Assembly: GCF_946480305.1 (NCBI RefSeq) | Contig: NZ_CAMLJQ010000079.1 | Span: 1 to 10,159 of the forward strand | From: an uncultured Caldimonas sp. | Lineage (GTDB): Bacteria; Pseudomonadota; Gammaproteobacteria; Burkholderiales; Burkholderiaceae | Direction: 5' to 3' | Length of the DNA: 10,159 nt | Shown here: positions 1 through 7,976 of the stretch, one piece after another | Numbering within the stretch: the first letter of the stretch is position 1 | Layout of the letters: every line of letters starts with the position of its first letter | Translations under genes and position numbers: made by a program | The notes under the pieces: model-generated | What the model was told of the DNA's origin: nothing | Seen by the model: only the letters and a program-made list of their open reading frames with translations | The model's database searches: none

Positions 1-1705
<1,705 letters not shown>

Positions 1706-1715
1706 ATGGCGGCGG

Positions 1716-1721
1716 ATTCTA
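1716..1721 (-). promoter_or_regulatory. parE: Possible -10 element for parE
   Basis: On the minus strand TAGAAT (5 of 6 matches to TATAAT) ends 10 bases before the parE ATG. No recognisable -35 lies 16-18 bases upstream. If this is the real -10, transcription would start only about 3-5 bases before the ATG, giving an almost leaderless mRNA, in line with the missing ribosome binding site. This is inference from spacing only. Confidence 0.35.
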
Positions 1722-1763
1722 GGCGGGTCGAAAACCCTGCCCGGCGCGCGCGGCCGGCGGCAA

Positions 1764-1775
1764 GCACGATCGTGC
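1764..1775. repeat. Perfect 12-bp palindrome between parE and the MFS gene
   Basis: GCACGATCGTGC is a perfect inverted repeat with no spacer. It is in the 94-bp divergent intergenic region, 24 bases upstream of the MFS start codon and 58 bases upstream of the parE start. Its position fits an operator for a dimeric regulator acting on the MFS promoter, but no regulator gene is adjacent and I cannot assign a binding protein. In GC-rich DNA such a palindrome may also arise by chance. Confidence 0.35.
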
Positions 1776-1799
1776 GGCTTTCGTTACAGTCGACGCACC

Positions 1800-3014
1800 A
1801 TGCAAGCCCCCACCTCCCCCAAGCTCTCGATGACCCAGGTGCTGATCTGCGGCGCCATGATCGTCACCCTGTCGATGGGCATCCGCCACGGCTTCGGTCT
1901 GTGGCTGCAGCCGATCACGATGGAACGCGGCTGGAGCCGCGAGACCTTCGCCTTCGCGATTGCGGTGCAGAACCTGATGTGGGGCGCCACCGGCCCGTTC
2001 GCCGGCATGCTGGCGGACCGCTTCGGTGCCTTCCGCGTGCTGCTGGCCGGCTCGCTTCTTTATGCGGGCGGCCTGGTGCTGATGGGCTTGGCGACGTCCG
2101 GCCTGGCCTTCACCGGCAGCGCGGGCCTGATGCTGGGGATGGCGCAGGCGGGCACCACCTACGCGATCGTCTATGGCGTGATCGGCCGCAACGTGGCGCC
2201 CGAAAAGCGCTCCTGGGCCATGGGCGTGGCAGCCGCTGCCGGCTCGTTCGGCCAATTCCTGATGGTGCCGGTCGAGAACTGGCTGATCGGCGGCGTCGGC
2301 TGGCAGAACGCGCTGTTCATCCTGGGCTGCCTGGCGCTGGCGATCATGCCGCTGGCGATCGGCCTGAAGGAGCCCAAGGCGGCGGCGCCCACCGGTTTGC
2401 AGCAAAGCATCGGTCAGGCGCTGCGCGAAGCCTTCGGCTACCCGAGCTTCCAGCTGCTGATAGCCGGCTACTTCGTCTGCGGCTTCCAGGTCGTGTTCAT
2501 CGGCGTGCACATGCCGAGCTACCTCAAGGACAAGGGGCTCTCGCCGGAAGTGGCCACCTACGCGCTCGCGCTGATCGGCCTGTTCAACGTGTTCGGCACT
2601 TATGCGGCCGGCACGCTGGGGCAACGGCTGCCCAAGCGTTACATCCTGTCGACGATCTATTTCCTGCGCTCGGTGGCCATCGTCGCCTTCCTGTTCGTGC
2701 CGCTGTCGCCGATGAGCGTGTACGTGTTCTCGGCGGTGATGGGCGTGCTGTGGCTGTCCACCGTGCCGCCGACCAACGCGGTGGTCGCGCAGATCTTCGG
2801 CGTGCAGTACCTGTCGATGCTAGGCGGCTTCGTGTTCTTCTCGCACCAGATCGGCTCCTTCCTCGGCGTGTGGCTGGGCGGCAAGCTGTACGACACGACC
2901 GGCAGCTACGACATCGTCTGGTGGATCGCCGTGGCGCTGGGCATCTTCGCGGCGCTGGTGAATCTCCCCGTGCGGGAAAGCGCCATTTCCCGGCCGGCGC
3001 CTGCCACGGCATGA
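1800..3014 (+). CDS. MFS transporter (oxalate/formate antiporter-like or monocarboxylate-type)
   Basis: A 404-residue inner-membrane secondary transporter, with length and hydrophobicity typical of a 12-helix major facilitator. The first helix begins near residue 12; MFS motif A, GMLADRFGAFR, is at 69-79 in the loop after helix 2. A degenerate second copy (AAGTLGQRLPKR) follows helix 8, as expected from the two six-helix halves. GIRHGFGLWLQPI in helix 1 and the following GWSRETFAFAIAVQ resemble the oxalate/formate antiporter and monocarboxylate branch, so small organic anions are plausible; the substrate cannot be read from sequence. I chose the ATG at 1800 over an in-frame upstream start at 1695: the extra 35 residues are Arg-rich, non-membrane, and would overlap parE. 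No good ribosome binding site precedes it. Its stop overlaps an ATG (ATGA), and the micro-ORF at 3022 follows by 7 bases. Confidence 0.9.
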   Translation: MQAPTSPKLSMTQVLICGAMIVTLSMGIRHGFGLWLQPITMERGWSRETFAFAIAVQNLMWGATGPFAGMLADRFGAFRVLLAGSLLYAGGLVLMGLATSGLAFTGSAGLMLGMAQAGTTYAIVYGVIGRNVAPEKRSWAMGVAAAAGSFGQFLMVPVENWLIGGVGWQNALFILGCLALAIMPLAIGLKEPKAAAPTGLQQSIGQALREAFGYPSFQLLIAGYFVCGFQVVFIGVHMPSYLKDKGLSPEVATYALALIGLFNVFGTYAAGTLGQRLPKRYILSTIYFLRSVAIVAFLFVPLSPMSVYVFSAVMGVLWLSTVPPTNAVVAQIFGVQYLSMLGGFVFFSHQIGSFLGVWLGGKLYDTTGSYDIVWWIAVALGIFAALVNLPVRESAISRPAPATA

Positions 3015-3021
3015 TGGCGGC

Positions 3022-3165
3022 ATGAACGCGAACCGGCCCGCCCCGCTCTGGCTGCGCGCCCTGCTGTGGGCGCTCGCCATGGGCGTGCTGCTGGGCGTTT
3101 TCATGTGGTACCAGCAGCCGGCGTTGATGGTGGAGTTGGCGAACCAGCTCTGGAGCTGCTTCTGA
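3022..3165 (+). CDS. 47-aa single-pass membrane micro-protein
   Basis: An unnamed small ORF between the MFS and SDR genes. It starts with ATG at 3022 and ends with TGA at 3163-3165. The protein has a short polar, Arg-containing N-terminus (R5, R12), one hydrophobic helix at about residues 13-29 (WALAMGVLLGVFMW), and a short tail ending NQLWSCF. Support for its being real: it fills the gap between two genes almost exactly, its hydropathy is coherent, and its stop codon overlaps the most credible SDR start. Its expected topology is N-in, one transmembrane segment. No function is assigned; it might assist the transporter or only serve as a translational coupler. Conservation in related genomes would settle its status. 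Confidence 0.65.
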   Translation: MNANRPAPLWLRALLWALAMGVLLGVFMWYQQPALMVELANQLWSCF

Positions 3166-3989
3166 AACCGCCCGAGACGGCTGCCGCTGGCAGGAAGGTC
3201 TACGTGATCACCGGTGCCTCGGACGGCATCGGCGCCGAACTCGCCCGCCAGCTGTCGACCCGGTCAGCCGCGCTGGTGCTGGCTGCCCGCAACCTCGAGA
3301 AGCTGCAGGCCGTGGCACGGCAGTGCGAGACGAACGGCGCCGCCGTGCTCGTGCAGCGCACCGACGTGGCGGTGGAGACCGACTGCCGCGCACTGATACA
3401 AGCCGCCGTTCTGACCTTCGGCCGCCTGGACGTGCTGATCAACAACGCCGGCATGTCGGCACACGCCCGGCTCGACGAAGTGACGGACCTGGGCTGGTAC
3501 GAAGACCTGATGCGCATCAACCACTGGGGCGCCGTGTGGTGCACCCATGCCGCGCTGCCGCACCTGAAGGCCAGCGGGGGGCAGATCGTGGCGGTCAGCA
3601 GCCTCGCCGGCTTGGTCGGCGTGCCGGGGCGCACTGCGTACAGCGCTACCAAGTTCGCGATGAATGGTTTCTTCGAGGCACTGCGTGTCGAGTTGGCGGA
3701 GCACGGCGTTGCCGTCACGATCGCTTATCCGGGCGTCGTCGCCACCGAGATCCGCTACCGCGGTTACAACGCCGCCGGCGCCCCGGCCGGCAAAAGCGGG
3801 CTGGACGAACGTGGCGCGATGAGTGTCGAGGCCTGCGCCCGCCTGATCGTGCAAGGCATGGATCGCCGGCAACGCGACATCGTGATGAGTGCGAAGGGCA
3901 AGCTCGGTCGCTGGATGAAACTGTTGGCGCCGGGTTGGGTGGACCGCATGGCGCTGGCCGCCCTGAACCAGTCTGCAAAACAAGGATGA
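3162..3989 (+). CDS. SDR family NAD(P)-dependent oxidoreductase, probable CTG start
   Basis: A classical short-chain dehydrogenase/reductase of 275 residues with a single Rossmann domain, cytoplasmic. Seen: cofactor motif TGASDGIG (17-24), R43 after beta-2 (suggesting NADPH preference), NNAG (94-97), and catalytic N120, S147, Y160 and K164 (YSATK). The C-terminus, with RDIVMSAKGKLGRWMKLLAPG, resembles the DHRS7/DltE-like branch acting on lipid-like or other hydrophobic carbonyls; the substrate is unknown. Start choice: no ATG exists in frame before the Rossmann motif. CTG at 3162 overlaps the TGA of the upstream micro-ORF (CTGA), has GGAG at 3152-3155 with a 6-base spacer, and gives a normal N-terminus (MKPPETAAAGRKVYVITG). 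Upstream GTG codons (3066, 3105) would add out-of-family residues read across the micro-ORF. The stop overlaps the methyltransferase start (ATGA). Confidence 0.88.
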   Translation: MKPPETAAAGRKVYVITGASDGIGAELARQLSTRSAALVLAARNLEKLQAVARQCETNGAAVLVQRTDVAVETDCRALIQAAVLTFGRLDVLINNAGMSAHARLDEVTDLGWYEDLMRINHWGAVWCTHAALPHLKASGGQIVAVSSLAGLVGVPGRTAYSATKFAMNGFFEALRVELAEHGVAVTIAYPGVVATEIRYRGYNAAGAPAGKSGLDERGAMSVEACARLIVQGMDRRQRDIVMSAKGKLGRWMKLLAPGWVDRMALAALNQSAKQG

Positions 3990-4552
3990 ACGCCCTCGCT
4001 CCCCACGCCGGCCTCGCCGCCCCGTCCGCCTGGATACAGCGCTGGTCACATCTGGTATCGCCGGGCGCTACCGTGCTCGACGTGGCGTGCGGCTCCGGGC
4101 GGCACGTGCGCTGGTTTGCCGGCCAAGGCTGCCGGGTGACGGCGCTGGACCGGGACCAGGTGGCCGTTCTGCCGCTGGGCGACTGCGCCGAGGTGGTGGT
4201 GGCCGACATCGAACAAGGTCCGTGGCCGCTCGGGGAGCGCCGCTTCGATGCGGTCGTCGTCACGAACTACTTGTGGCGTCCACTGCTGCCGCTGCTGGTG
4301 GAGCGCGTCGCACCCGGCGGCGTGCTGATCTATGAAACCTTCGCGGCTGGCAACGAAACGCTCGGACGCCCGGCCAACCCAGACTTTCTGCTGCGGCCCG
4401 GCGAGCTGCTCGAAGCCGTACGGGGAAAGCTGCGCGTCGTGGGCTACGAAGACGGCTACACCGAACCGCCGCCTCGCTTCGTGCAACGGCTGGCCGCAAT
4501 TCACGAGCTGCCGGCACCTGACACACCGCCCCGTCGGCGTCTTCCCGGCTGA
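3986..4552 (+). CDS. Class I SAM-dependent methyltransferase
   Basis: A 188-residue cytoplasmic protein with one Rossmann-like methyltransferase fold. Motif I is VLDVACGSG (30-38). The acidic residue that binds the SAM ribose is D55 (VTALDRD), ADIEQGPWPL around D74 matches motif II, and FDAVVVTNYLWRPLLP is the strand-4 region. GRPANPDFLLRPGEL and the YETF element resemble small TehB/UbiE-like methyltransferases of unknown substrate that are common in Betaproteobacteria. The ATG at 3986 overlaps the SDR stop by four bases (ATGA), pointing to translational coupling. A much longer frame opens upstream at 3323, but that part is only the SDR gene read out of frame. The target molecule cannot be inferred. 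Confidence 0.88.
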   Translation: MNALAPHAGLAAPSAWIQRWSHLVSPGATVLDVACGSGRHVRWFAGQGCRVTALDRDQVAVLPLGDCAEVVVADIEQGPWPLGERRFDAVVVTNYLWRPLLPLLVERVAPGGVLIYETFAAGNETLGRPANPDFLLRPGELLEAVRGKLRVVGYEDGYTEPPPRFVQRLAAIHELPAPDTPPRRRLPG

Positions 4553-4567
4553 GCCCGCCCCCGTGAG

Positions 4568-4573
4568 TAAAAT
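4568..4573 (+). promoter_or_regulatory. dapA: Probable -10 element for dapA
   Basis: TAAAAT matches TATAAT at 5 of 6 positions and lies 26 bases before the dapA ATG. The gap after the methyltransferase is only 47 bases, so a -35 would have to sit in the end of that gene, where none is convincing. The AT-rich hexamer stands out in a GC-rich junction and suggests that dapA-bamC-MBL can be transcribed separately from the MFS-SDR-methyltransferase run. Confidence 0.5.
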
Positions 4574-4599
4574 CGCCGGATTCTGAGGAACCAGACCCC

Positions 4600-5481
4600 A
4601 TGACCCCGATTGTTGGCAGCATCGTCGCGCTCGTGACGCCGATGCACGAAGACGGCCGCGTCGACTACGACACGCTGCGCGCACTGATCGACTGGCACAT
4701 CGCCGAAGGCACGAACTGCATCGGCGTCGTCGGCACCACCGGCGAATCGCCCACGGTCACCGTCGAGGAACAGGCGGAGATCATCCGCGTCGCGGTCGAA
4801 CACGCCAAGGGGCGCGTGCCCGTCATGGCAGGCGCCGGCGCCAATTCCACCGCCGAAGCGATCGAGCTGTCGCGCCACGCCAAGAAGGTCGGGGCCGACT
4901 GCACGCTGCAGGTCGTGCCCTACTACAACAAGCCCACGCAGGAAGGCCAGTATCAGCACTTCCGCGCGATTGCCGAGGCGGTCGACATCCCGGTCGTGCT
5001 GTACAACGTGCCCGGTCGCACCGTGGCCGACATGCAGCACGAGACGGTGCTGCGCCTGGCCCAGGTGCCCGGCATCGTCGGCATCAAGGAAGCAACGGGC
5101 AACATCGACCGCGCCGCGTGGCTGATCAAGCAGGCGCCGAAGGGGTTTTCCGTCTACTCCGGTGACGACCCCACGGCGGTGGCCCTGATGCTGCTAGGCG
5201 GCCACGGCAACGTGAGCGTCACGGCCAACGTGGCACCGAAGGCGATGAGTGAGCTGTGCAGGGCCGCCATTGCCGGCGATGCCAAGCGCGCGGCCGAGTT
5301 GCACCTGCAGCTGCTCTCGCTGCACAAGCTGCTGTTCGTCGAATCCAATCCGATCCCCGTCAAGTGGGCGCTGGCCCGCATGGGCAAGATCGGGCCCACG
5401 CTGCGGCTGCCGCTGGTGCCGCTGTCCACCCCACATCACGCCGCGCTGGAACAAGCCCTGCGCGAAGCGAATCTCATCTGA
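4600..5481 (+). CDS. dapA: 4-hydroxy-tetrahydrodipicolinate synthase
   Basis: DapA condenses pyruvate with L-aspartate-4-semialdehyde to form 4-hydroxy-tetrahydrodipicolinate, the first committed step toward diaminopimelate (peptidoglycan) and lysine; a cytoplasmic TIM-barrel homotetramer. The 293 residues match the family length (292 in E. coli). Active-site residues are visible with a +2 offset from E. coli: T46/T47 in GTTGES, Y109 in [11 protein letters not shown]135 and R140 in LYNVPGRT, and Schiff-base lysine K163 in GIKEATG. The ATG at 4600 has GAGGA at 4585-4589, ten bases upstream, and begins the expected [14 protein letters not shown] strand. bamC follows after 79 bases, the same dapA-bamC order as in E. 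coli. No lysine riboswitch is possible in the 47-bp upstream gap. Confidence 0.98.
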   Translation: MTPIVGSIVALVTPMHEDGRVDYDTLRALIDWHIAEGTNCIGVVGTTGESPTVTVEEQAEIIRVAVEHAKGRVPVMAGAGANSTAEAIELSRHAKKVGADCTLQVVPYYNKPTQEGQYQHFRAIAEAVDIPVVLYNVPGRTVADMQHETVLRLAQVPGIVGIKEATGNIDRAAWLIKQAPKGFSVYSGDDPTAVALMLLGGHGNVSVTANVAPKAMSELCRAAIAGDAKRAAELHLQLLSLHKLLFVESNPIPVKWALARMGKIGPTLRLPLVPLSTPHHAALEQALREANLI

Positions 5482-5560
5482 TCGCCGCGGCACGGTATCG
5501 GCCCTGCCCGGCCTGCCTCGTCCTGCCGCTGCCTACAGCCTCGAACCGGAGATCTCTTCT

Positions 5561-6712
5561 GTGAATGCGCCTTTGAACCGGTCCGCCCATGTGGTCCGCC
5601 TGACCGCCCTGGCTCTTGCGGCCTCGCTGGCCGGTTGCTCTTCGCTCAATTCGATGCTGGAAGGCGACAAGGTCGACTACCGCTCCGGTGGCTCCAAGTC
5701 CGCGCGGCTGGAAGTTCCGCCCGACCTGACACAGCTGAGCCGCGACCCGCGGTACCAGGTGCCGAGCGGCGTGGTCAGCGCCTCGGCCTACCAGCAACAG
5801 GTTGCGGCGGCTCCGGCCGCCGGTTCGACGGCCACTGCCAGCGTGGCCCCCACGTCGCTGGGCGAGACACGCATCGAGCGTGCGGGCAACCAGCGCTGGC
5901 TCGTCACCGGCCTGCCGCCTGAGCAGGTGTGGCCCGCGCTCAAGGAGTTCTGGCAGGAGCTGGGCTTCAGCCTGACGACCGACTCGCCCCAGACCGGTGT
6001 GATGGAAACCGACTGGGCCGAGAACCGCGCCAAGCTGCCGATGGACATCATCCGCCGCACGGTCGGCCGGGTGTTCGATTCGCTCTACTCCACCGGCGAA
6101 CTCGACCGCTTCCGCACCCGTGTGGAACGCACATCCGCGGGCACCGAGATCTACATCAGCCACCGCGGCATGGAAGAGGTCTACACGAACCAGCAGCAGG
6201 ACAACACCCGCTGGCAGCCGAAGGCAGCAGACCCCGAGCTCGAAGCCCAGATGCTGGCGCGGCTGATGGTCAAGCTGGGCGTGAAGCCTGAGCGCGCCGA
6301 AGCCGCTGCGGCAGTTCCGTCGGCCCCCGCCCGCGCGCGGGTGATCACCTCCGCAGCCGGTACGCCGGCGGTGCAGGTCGACGAAGGCTTCGACCGTGCA
6401 TGGCGCCGCGTCGGTCTGTCGCTCGATCGCAGCGGTTTCACGGTCGAGGACCGCGACCGTGCACAAGGCTTGTACTTCGTGCGCTACGTGGTTCCGTCTG
6501 CCGACAAGGATCGCCGCGAGCCGGGTCTGCTGTCGCGCTGGTTCGGCATCGGCGGCGGCTCGTCTGACAACGCTCCGGCGCGCTACCGCATTTCGGTCAA
6601 GGCCGATGGCGACCAGCGCTCGGTCGTGTCCGTGCTCAACGCCCAGGGCGGCCCGGAATCCGGCGAAGCGGCCCAACGGATCGTCAAGCTGCTGACCGAA
6701 GACCTGAAGTAA
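5561..6712 (+). CDS. bamC: Outer membrane protein assembly factor BamC (NlpB) lipoprotein
   Basis: A lipoprotein subunit of the BAM complex, which inserts beta-barrel proteins into the outer membrane; BamC binds BamD. The protein has 383 residues, a little longer than E. coli BamC (344). The N-terminus has Arg-flanked hydrophobic residues 14-25 and a lipobox LAGC with C26. Ser at +2 fits outer-membrane sorting. After it come the conserved lasso segment (KVDYR at 37-41, LEVPPDLT at 50-57), a low-complexity Ala linker, helix-grip domain 1 (about 104-215, with METDW at 148-152) and helix-grip domain 2 (from about 271, FDRAWRRVGLSLDRSGF). I chose GTG at 5561 because GGAG at 5548-5551 lies nine bases upstream and it gives a proper signal peptide; the frame is open further upstream, but only as dapA read out of frame. 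Confidence 0.93.
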   Translation: MNAPLNRSAHVVRLTALALAASLAGCSSLNSMLEGDKVDYRSGGSKSARLEVPPDLTQLSRDPRYQVPSGVVSASAYQQQVAAAPAAGSTATASVAPTSLGETRIERAGNQRWLVTGLPPEQVWPALKEFWQELGFSLTTDSPQTGVMETDWAENRAKLPMDIIRRTVGRVFDSLYSTGELDRFRTRVERTSAGTEIYISHRGMEEVYTNQQQDNTRWQPKAADPELEAQMLARLMVKLGVKPERAEAAAAVPSAPARARVITSAAGTPAVQVDEGFDRAWRRVGLSLDRSGFTVEDRDRAQGLYFVRYVVPSADKDRREPGLLSRWFGIGGGSSDNAPARYRISVKADGDQRSVVSVLNAQGGPESGEAAQRIVKLLTEDLK

Positions 6713-6736
6713 AGCGCACCCCGCGGGCCAGCGTCG

Positions 6737-7516
6737 ATGATCCGCTTCTGCAGCCTCGGCAGCGGCAGCACCGGCAACGCCACGCTGATTGAAGCGCATG
6801 ACGGCACGAGCACCACGCGCTTGCTGGTTGATTGCGGCTTTTCGCTGCGCGAGCTGGAGCACCGGCTCGCCCGGCTCGGGCTCGCGCCCGACGCCATCGA
6901 TGCCGCCTTCATCACGCACGAGCACGGCGACCATGTGGGTTGCGCGACCGCGCTCGGCCGGCGGCACGGCGTGCCATTGCTCATGAGCCATGGCACGTGG
7001 CGGGCGATCGGCGAGCCTGCCGATGCGGCGCTGTCGGTGCGTTTCGTGCGTGACCTGGAACCGGTCGAGTGCGGCGACCTCTGCATCACGCCCTACACCG
7101 TGCCGCACGACGCGCGCGAGCCATTGCAGCTCACATGCACCGATGGCGCCGTCAAGCTCGGCATCCTGACGGACGTGGGCTGCACCACGGCCCATCTGGT
7201 CGAGCAACTGCAAGGCTGCACCGCCCTGCTGCTCGAATGCAACCACGATGCCGAGCTGCTGCGGGCGTCTCGCTACCCGGCTTCGCTGAAGGCCCGCATC
7301 GCTGGCCGGCTGGGCCACCTGGGGAACCACGTCGCGGCCGAGATTCTGGCGGCCTGCAGGCACGCCTGCCTGCGGCACATCGTGGCGGCCCACCTGAGCG
7401 AACAGAACAACACGCCGGCACATGCCGCAACAGCGCTTGCGGGCGTGCTGGGCGGGTCGACCGATGACGTGGTAGTGGCCACCCCGCACGACGGATTCGG
7501 GTGGCTGGCGGCCTGA
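6737..7516 (+). CDS. MBL-fold metallo-hydrolase, WalJ/YycJ-like
   Basis: A 259-residue metallo-beta-lactamase-fold protein, cytoplasmic. The N-terminal SLGSGSTGNATLIE strand-turn is the signature of the WalJ/YycJ and PhnP-like group. Metal ligands seen: H61, H63, D65 and H66 in THEHGDH, H124 in VPHDARE, D146 in LTDVG, and H219 in AAHLSEQNN. LLLECNHD (164-171) is also typical of this branch. Family members include the Bacillus WalJ exonuclease and cyclic phosphodiesterases, so a phosphodiesterase or nuclease role is likely, with the exact substrate open. The ATG at 6737 is 24 bases after bamC, without a clear ribosome binding site, so the gene is probably the last of a dapA-bamC-MBL operon. 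It ends 36 bases before the hairpin terminator. Confidence 0.87.
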   Translation: MIRFCSLGSGSTGNATLIEAHDGTSTTRLLVDCGFSLRELEHRLARLGLAPDAIDAAFITHEHGDHVGCATALGRRHGVPLLMSHGTWRAIGEPADAALSVRFVRDLEPVECGDLCITPYTVPHDAREPLQLTCTDGAVKLGILTDVGCTTAHLVEQLQGCTALLLECNHDAELLRASRYPASLKARIAGRLGHLGNHVAAEILAACRHACLRHIVAAHLSEQNNTPAHAATALAGVLGGSTDDVVVATPHDGFGWLAA

Positions 7517-7552
7517 GCCTGCCCATCGGCAGGTTTTGCGCAAAGGCAACAA

Positions 7553-7576
7553 AAAAGCCGCCCAAGGGCGGCTTTT
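7553..7576. terminator. Bidirectional rho-independent terminator
   Basis: The stem GCCGCC/GGCGGC with loop CAAG (7557-7572) is flanked by an A-run on the left (7551-7556) and TTTT on the right (7573-7576). It therefore reads as GC hairpin plus U-tract on both strands. It lies between the convergent MBL hydrolase gene (ends 7516) and lipoprotein gene (ends 7598) and can stop transcription from both sides. Confidence 0.9.
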
Positions 7577-7597
7577 CTTGTCGCGTTCCGCGCCTGA

Positions 7598-7816
7598 TTA
7601 CATCGAGGCGGGCGCCGAAGCGGGCTCGGCAGCAGCCGGAGCAGCGTCGGAGGCAGCCGGAGCAGCTTCGGAAGCGGCTTCAGCCGGAGCAGCGGGAGCC
7701 GGGGCCGGAGCGGGCGTCTCGGCAACGGGGGCAGGAGCCGGCTCTTCCTTCTTGCCACAGGCGGCCAGGGCCATAGCAGCAGCGATCACGGAAGCCAACA
7801 GAAGCGACTTTTTCAT
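7598..7816 (-). CDS. Small Ala/Pro-rich lipoprotein, function unknown
   Basis: A 72-residue predicted lipoprotein. The signal peptide MKKSLLLASVIAAAMALAAC has a charged start, a hydrophobic core and lipobox LAAC with C20; G21 at +2 favours outer-membrane sorting. The mature part is GKKEEPAP followed by about 45 residues made almost only of Ala, Pro, Ser and Glu, so it is probably disordered and extended in the periplasm. The gene has a strong ribosome binding region (GAGGA seven bases before the ATG, with a second AGGA directly beside it), its own TATAAT box and a long leader, which suggests substantial expression. It is read toward the shared terminator. Its length and K-K-E-E-rich start recall other small proteobacterial lipoproteins, but I recognise no named family. 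Coding direction is supported by the signal peptide and ribosome binding site. Confidence 0.85.
   Translation of the reverse strand: MKKSLLLASVIAAAMALAACGKKEEPAPAPVAETPAPAPAPAAPAEAASEAAPAASDAAPAAAEPASAPASM
7634..7693. repeat. Three copies of a 12-bp direct repeat within the lipoprotein gene
   Basis: AGCCGGAGCAGC occurs at 7634-7645, 7655-7666 and 7682-7693 (spacing 21 and 27 bases, both multiples of three). The repeat encodes the recurring Ala-rich unit of the lipoprotein tail. In-frame spacing means copy-number slippage would lengthen or shorten the tail without a frameshift. Confidence 0.7.
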
Positions 7817-7828
7817 TCCTTATTCCTC
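7817..7828 (-). promoter_or_regulatory. Double ribosome binding site of the lipoprotein gene
   Basis: The minus strand reads GAGGAATAAGGA directly before the ATG. The first GAGGA has a 7-base spacer, which is optimal; the second AGGA abuts the start codon. This fixes the start of the lipoprotein reading frame. Confidence 0.75.
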
Positions 7829-7945
7829 AGAAAGTTTTCGACCAATCACCGGTAATCAGCCGGAACCCTGATGGTCTGAGTTCCAACCGAGCGCGAAATG
7901 CGAGCGCCCACCGAAGTGAGCGACGCGTGAGCATTTGCACGCCAG
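7817..7945 (-). promoter_or_regulatory. Structured 5' leader of the small lipoprotein gene
   Basis: About 130 bases lie between the inferred transcription start and the ATG at 7816. On the minus strand I see three consecutive hairpins. The first is GCGUG/CACGC (7942-7925, 8-base loop). The second is CGCUCAC/GUGGGCG closed by a UUCG tetraloop (7922-7905). The third is GGAACUC/GGGUUCC (7884-7862, 9-base loop), which can be extended to ten pairs over 7887-7859 with G-U pairs. The second and third stems use G-U pairs that would become A-C mismatches on the plus strand, so the fold favours minus-strand RNA. The loop segment GACCAUCA can instead pair with UGAUUGGUC (7848-7840) near the ribosome binding site, which could allow two alternative states. 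It matches no known riboswitch class that I recognise. Confidence 0.5.
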
Positions 7946-7951
7946 CCGAAA

Positions 7952-7957
7952 ATTATA
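7952..7957 (-). promoter_or_regulatory. -10 box (TATAAT) for the lipoprotein transcript
   Basis: A perfect TATAAT on the minus strand, in one of the few AT-rich spots of the window, 20 bases after the stop of the upstream 163-aa gene. With a 17-base spacer the -35 position reads ATGAAT, matching TTGACA at only 3 of 6, so an activator or a weak -35 is possible. It predicts a start near 7945 and a leader of about 130 bases. Confidence 0.6.
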
Positions 7958-7976
7958 TCTGCGGGTAAACCAGAAT

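Noticed and set aside
1719..2624. A 301-codon minus-strand open frame opposite the MFS gene
   Set aside because: The MFS frame shows twelve-helix hydropathy and motif A; the antisense frame is Gln/His/Arg-rich with no recognisable fold.
3066..3161. An upstream GTG extension of the SDR protein
   Set aside because: The extra 32 residues are the micro-ORF read in another frame, hydrophilic and Gly/Arg-rich, unlike SDR N-termini, and there is no ribosome binding site at that GTG.
3323..3985. An N-terminal extension of the methyltransferase frame
   Set aside because: The segment is the SDR gene out of frame; the methyltransferase has its own ATG overlapping the SDR stop and a normal domain length from there.
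5474..7552. A 692-codon minus-strand open frame
   Set aside because: It lies antisense to bamC, the MBL gene and the dapA end, crosses intergenic DNA, and has low-complexity Arg/Ala/Gly composition without motifs.
7817..7976. A protein-coding gene in the 160-bp gap between lipoprotein and 163-aa genes
   Set aside because: A 111-codon plus-strand frame reaches into it, but that frame is antisense to the lipoprotein gene and has no start signal. The gap is better explained by a promoter and structured leader.
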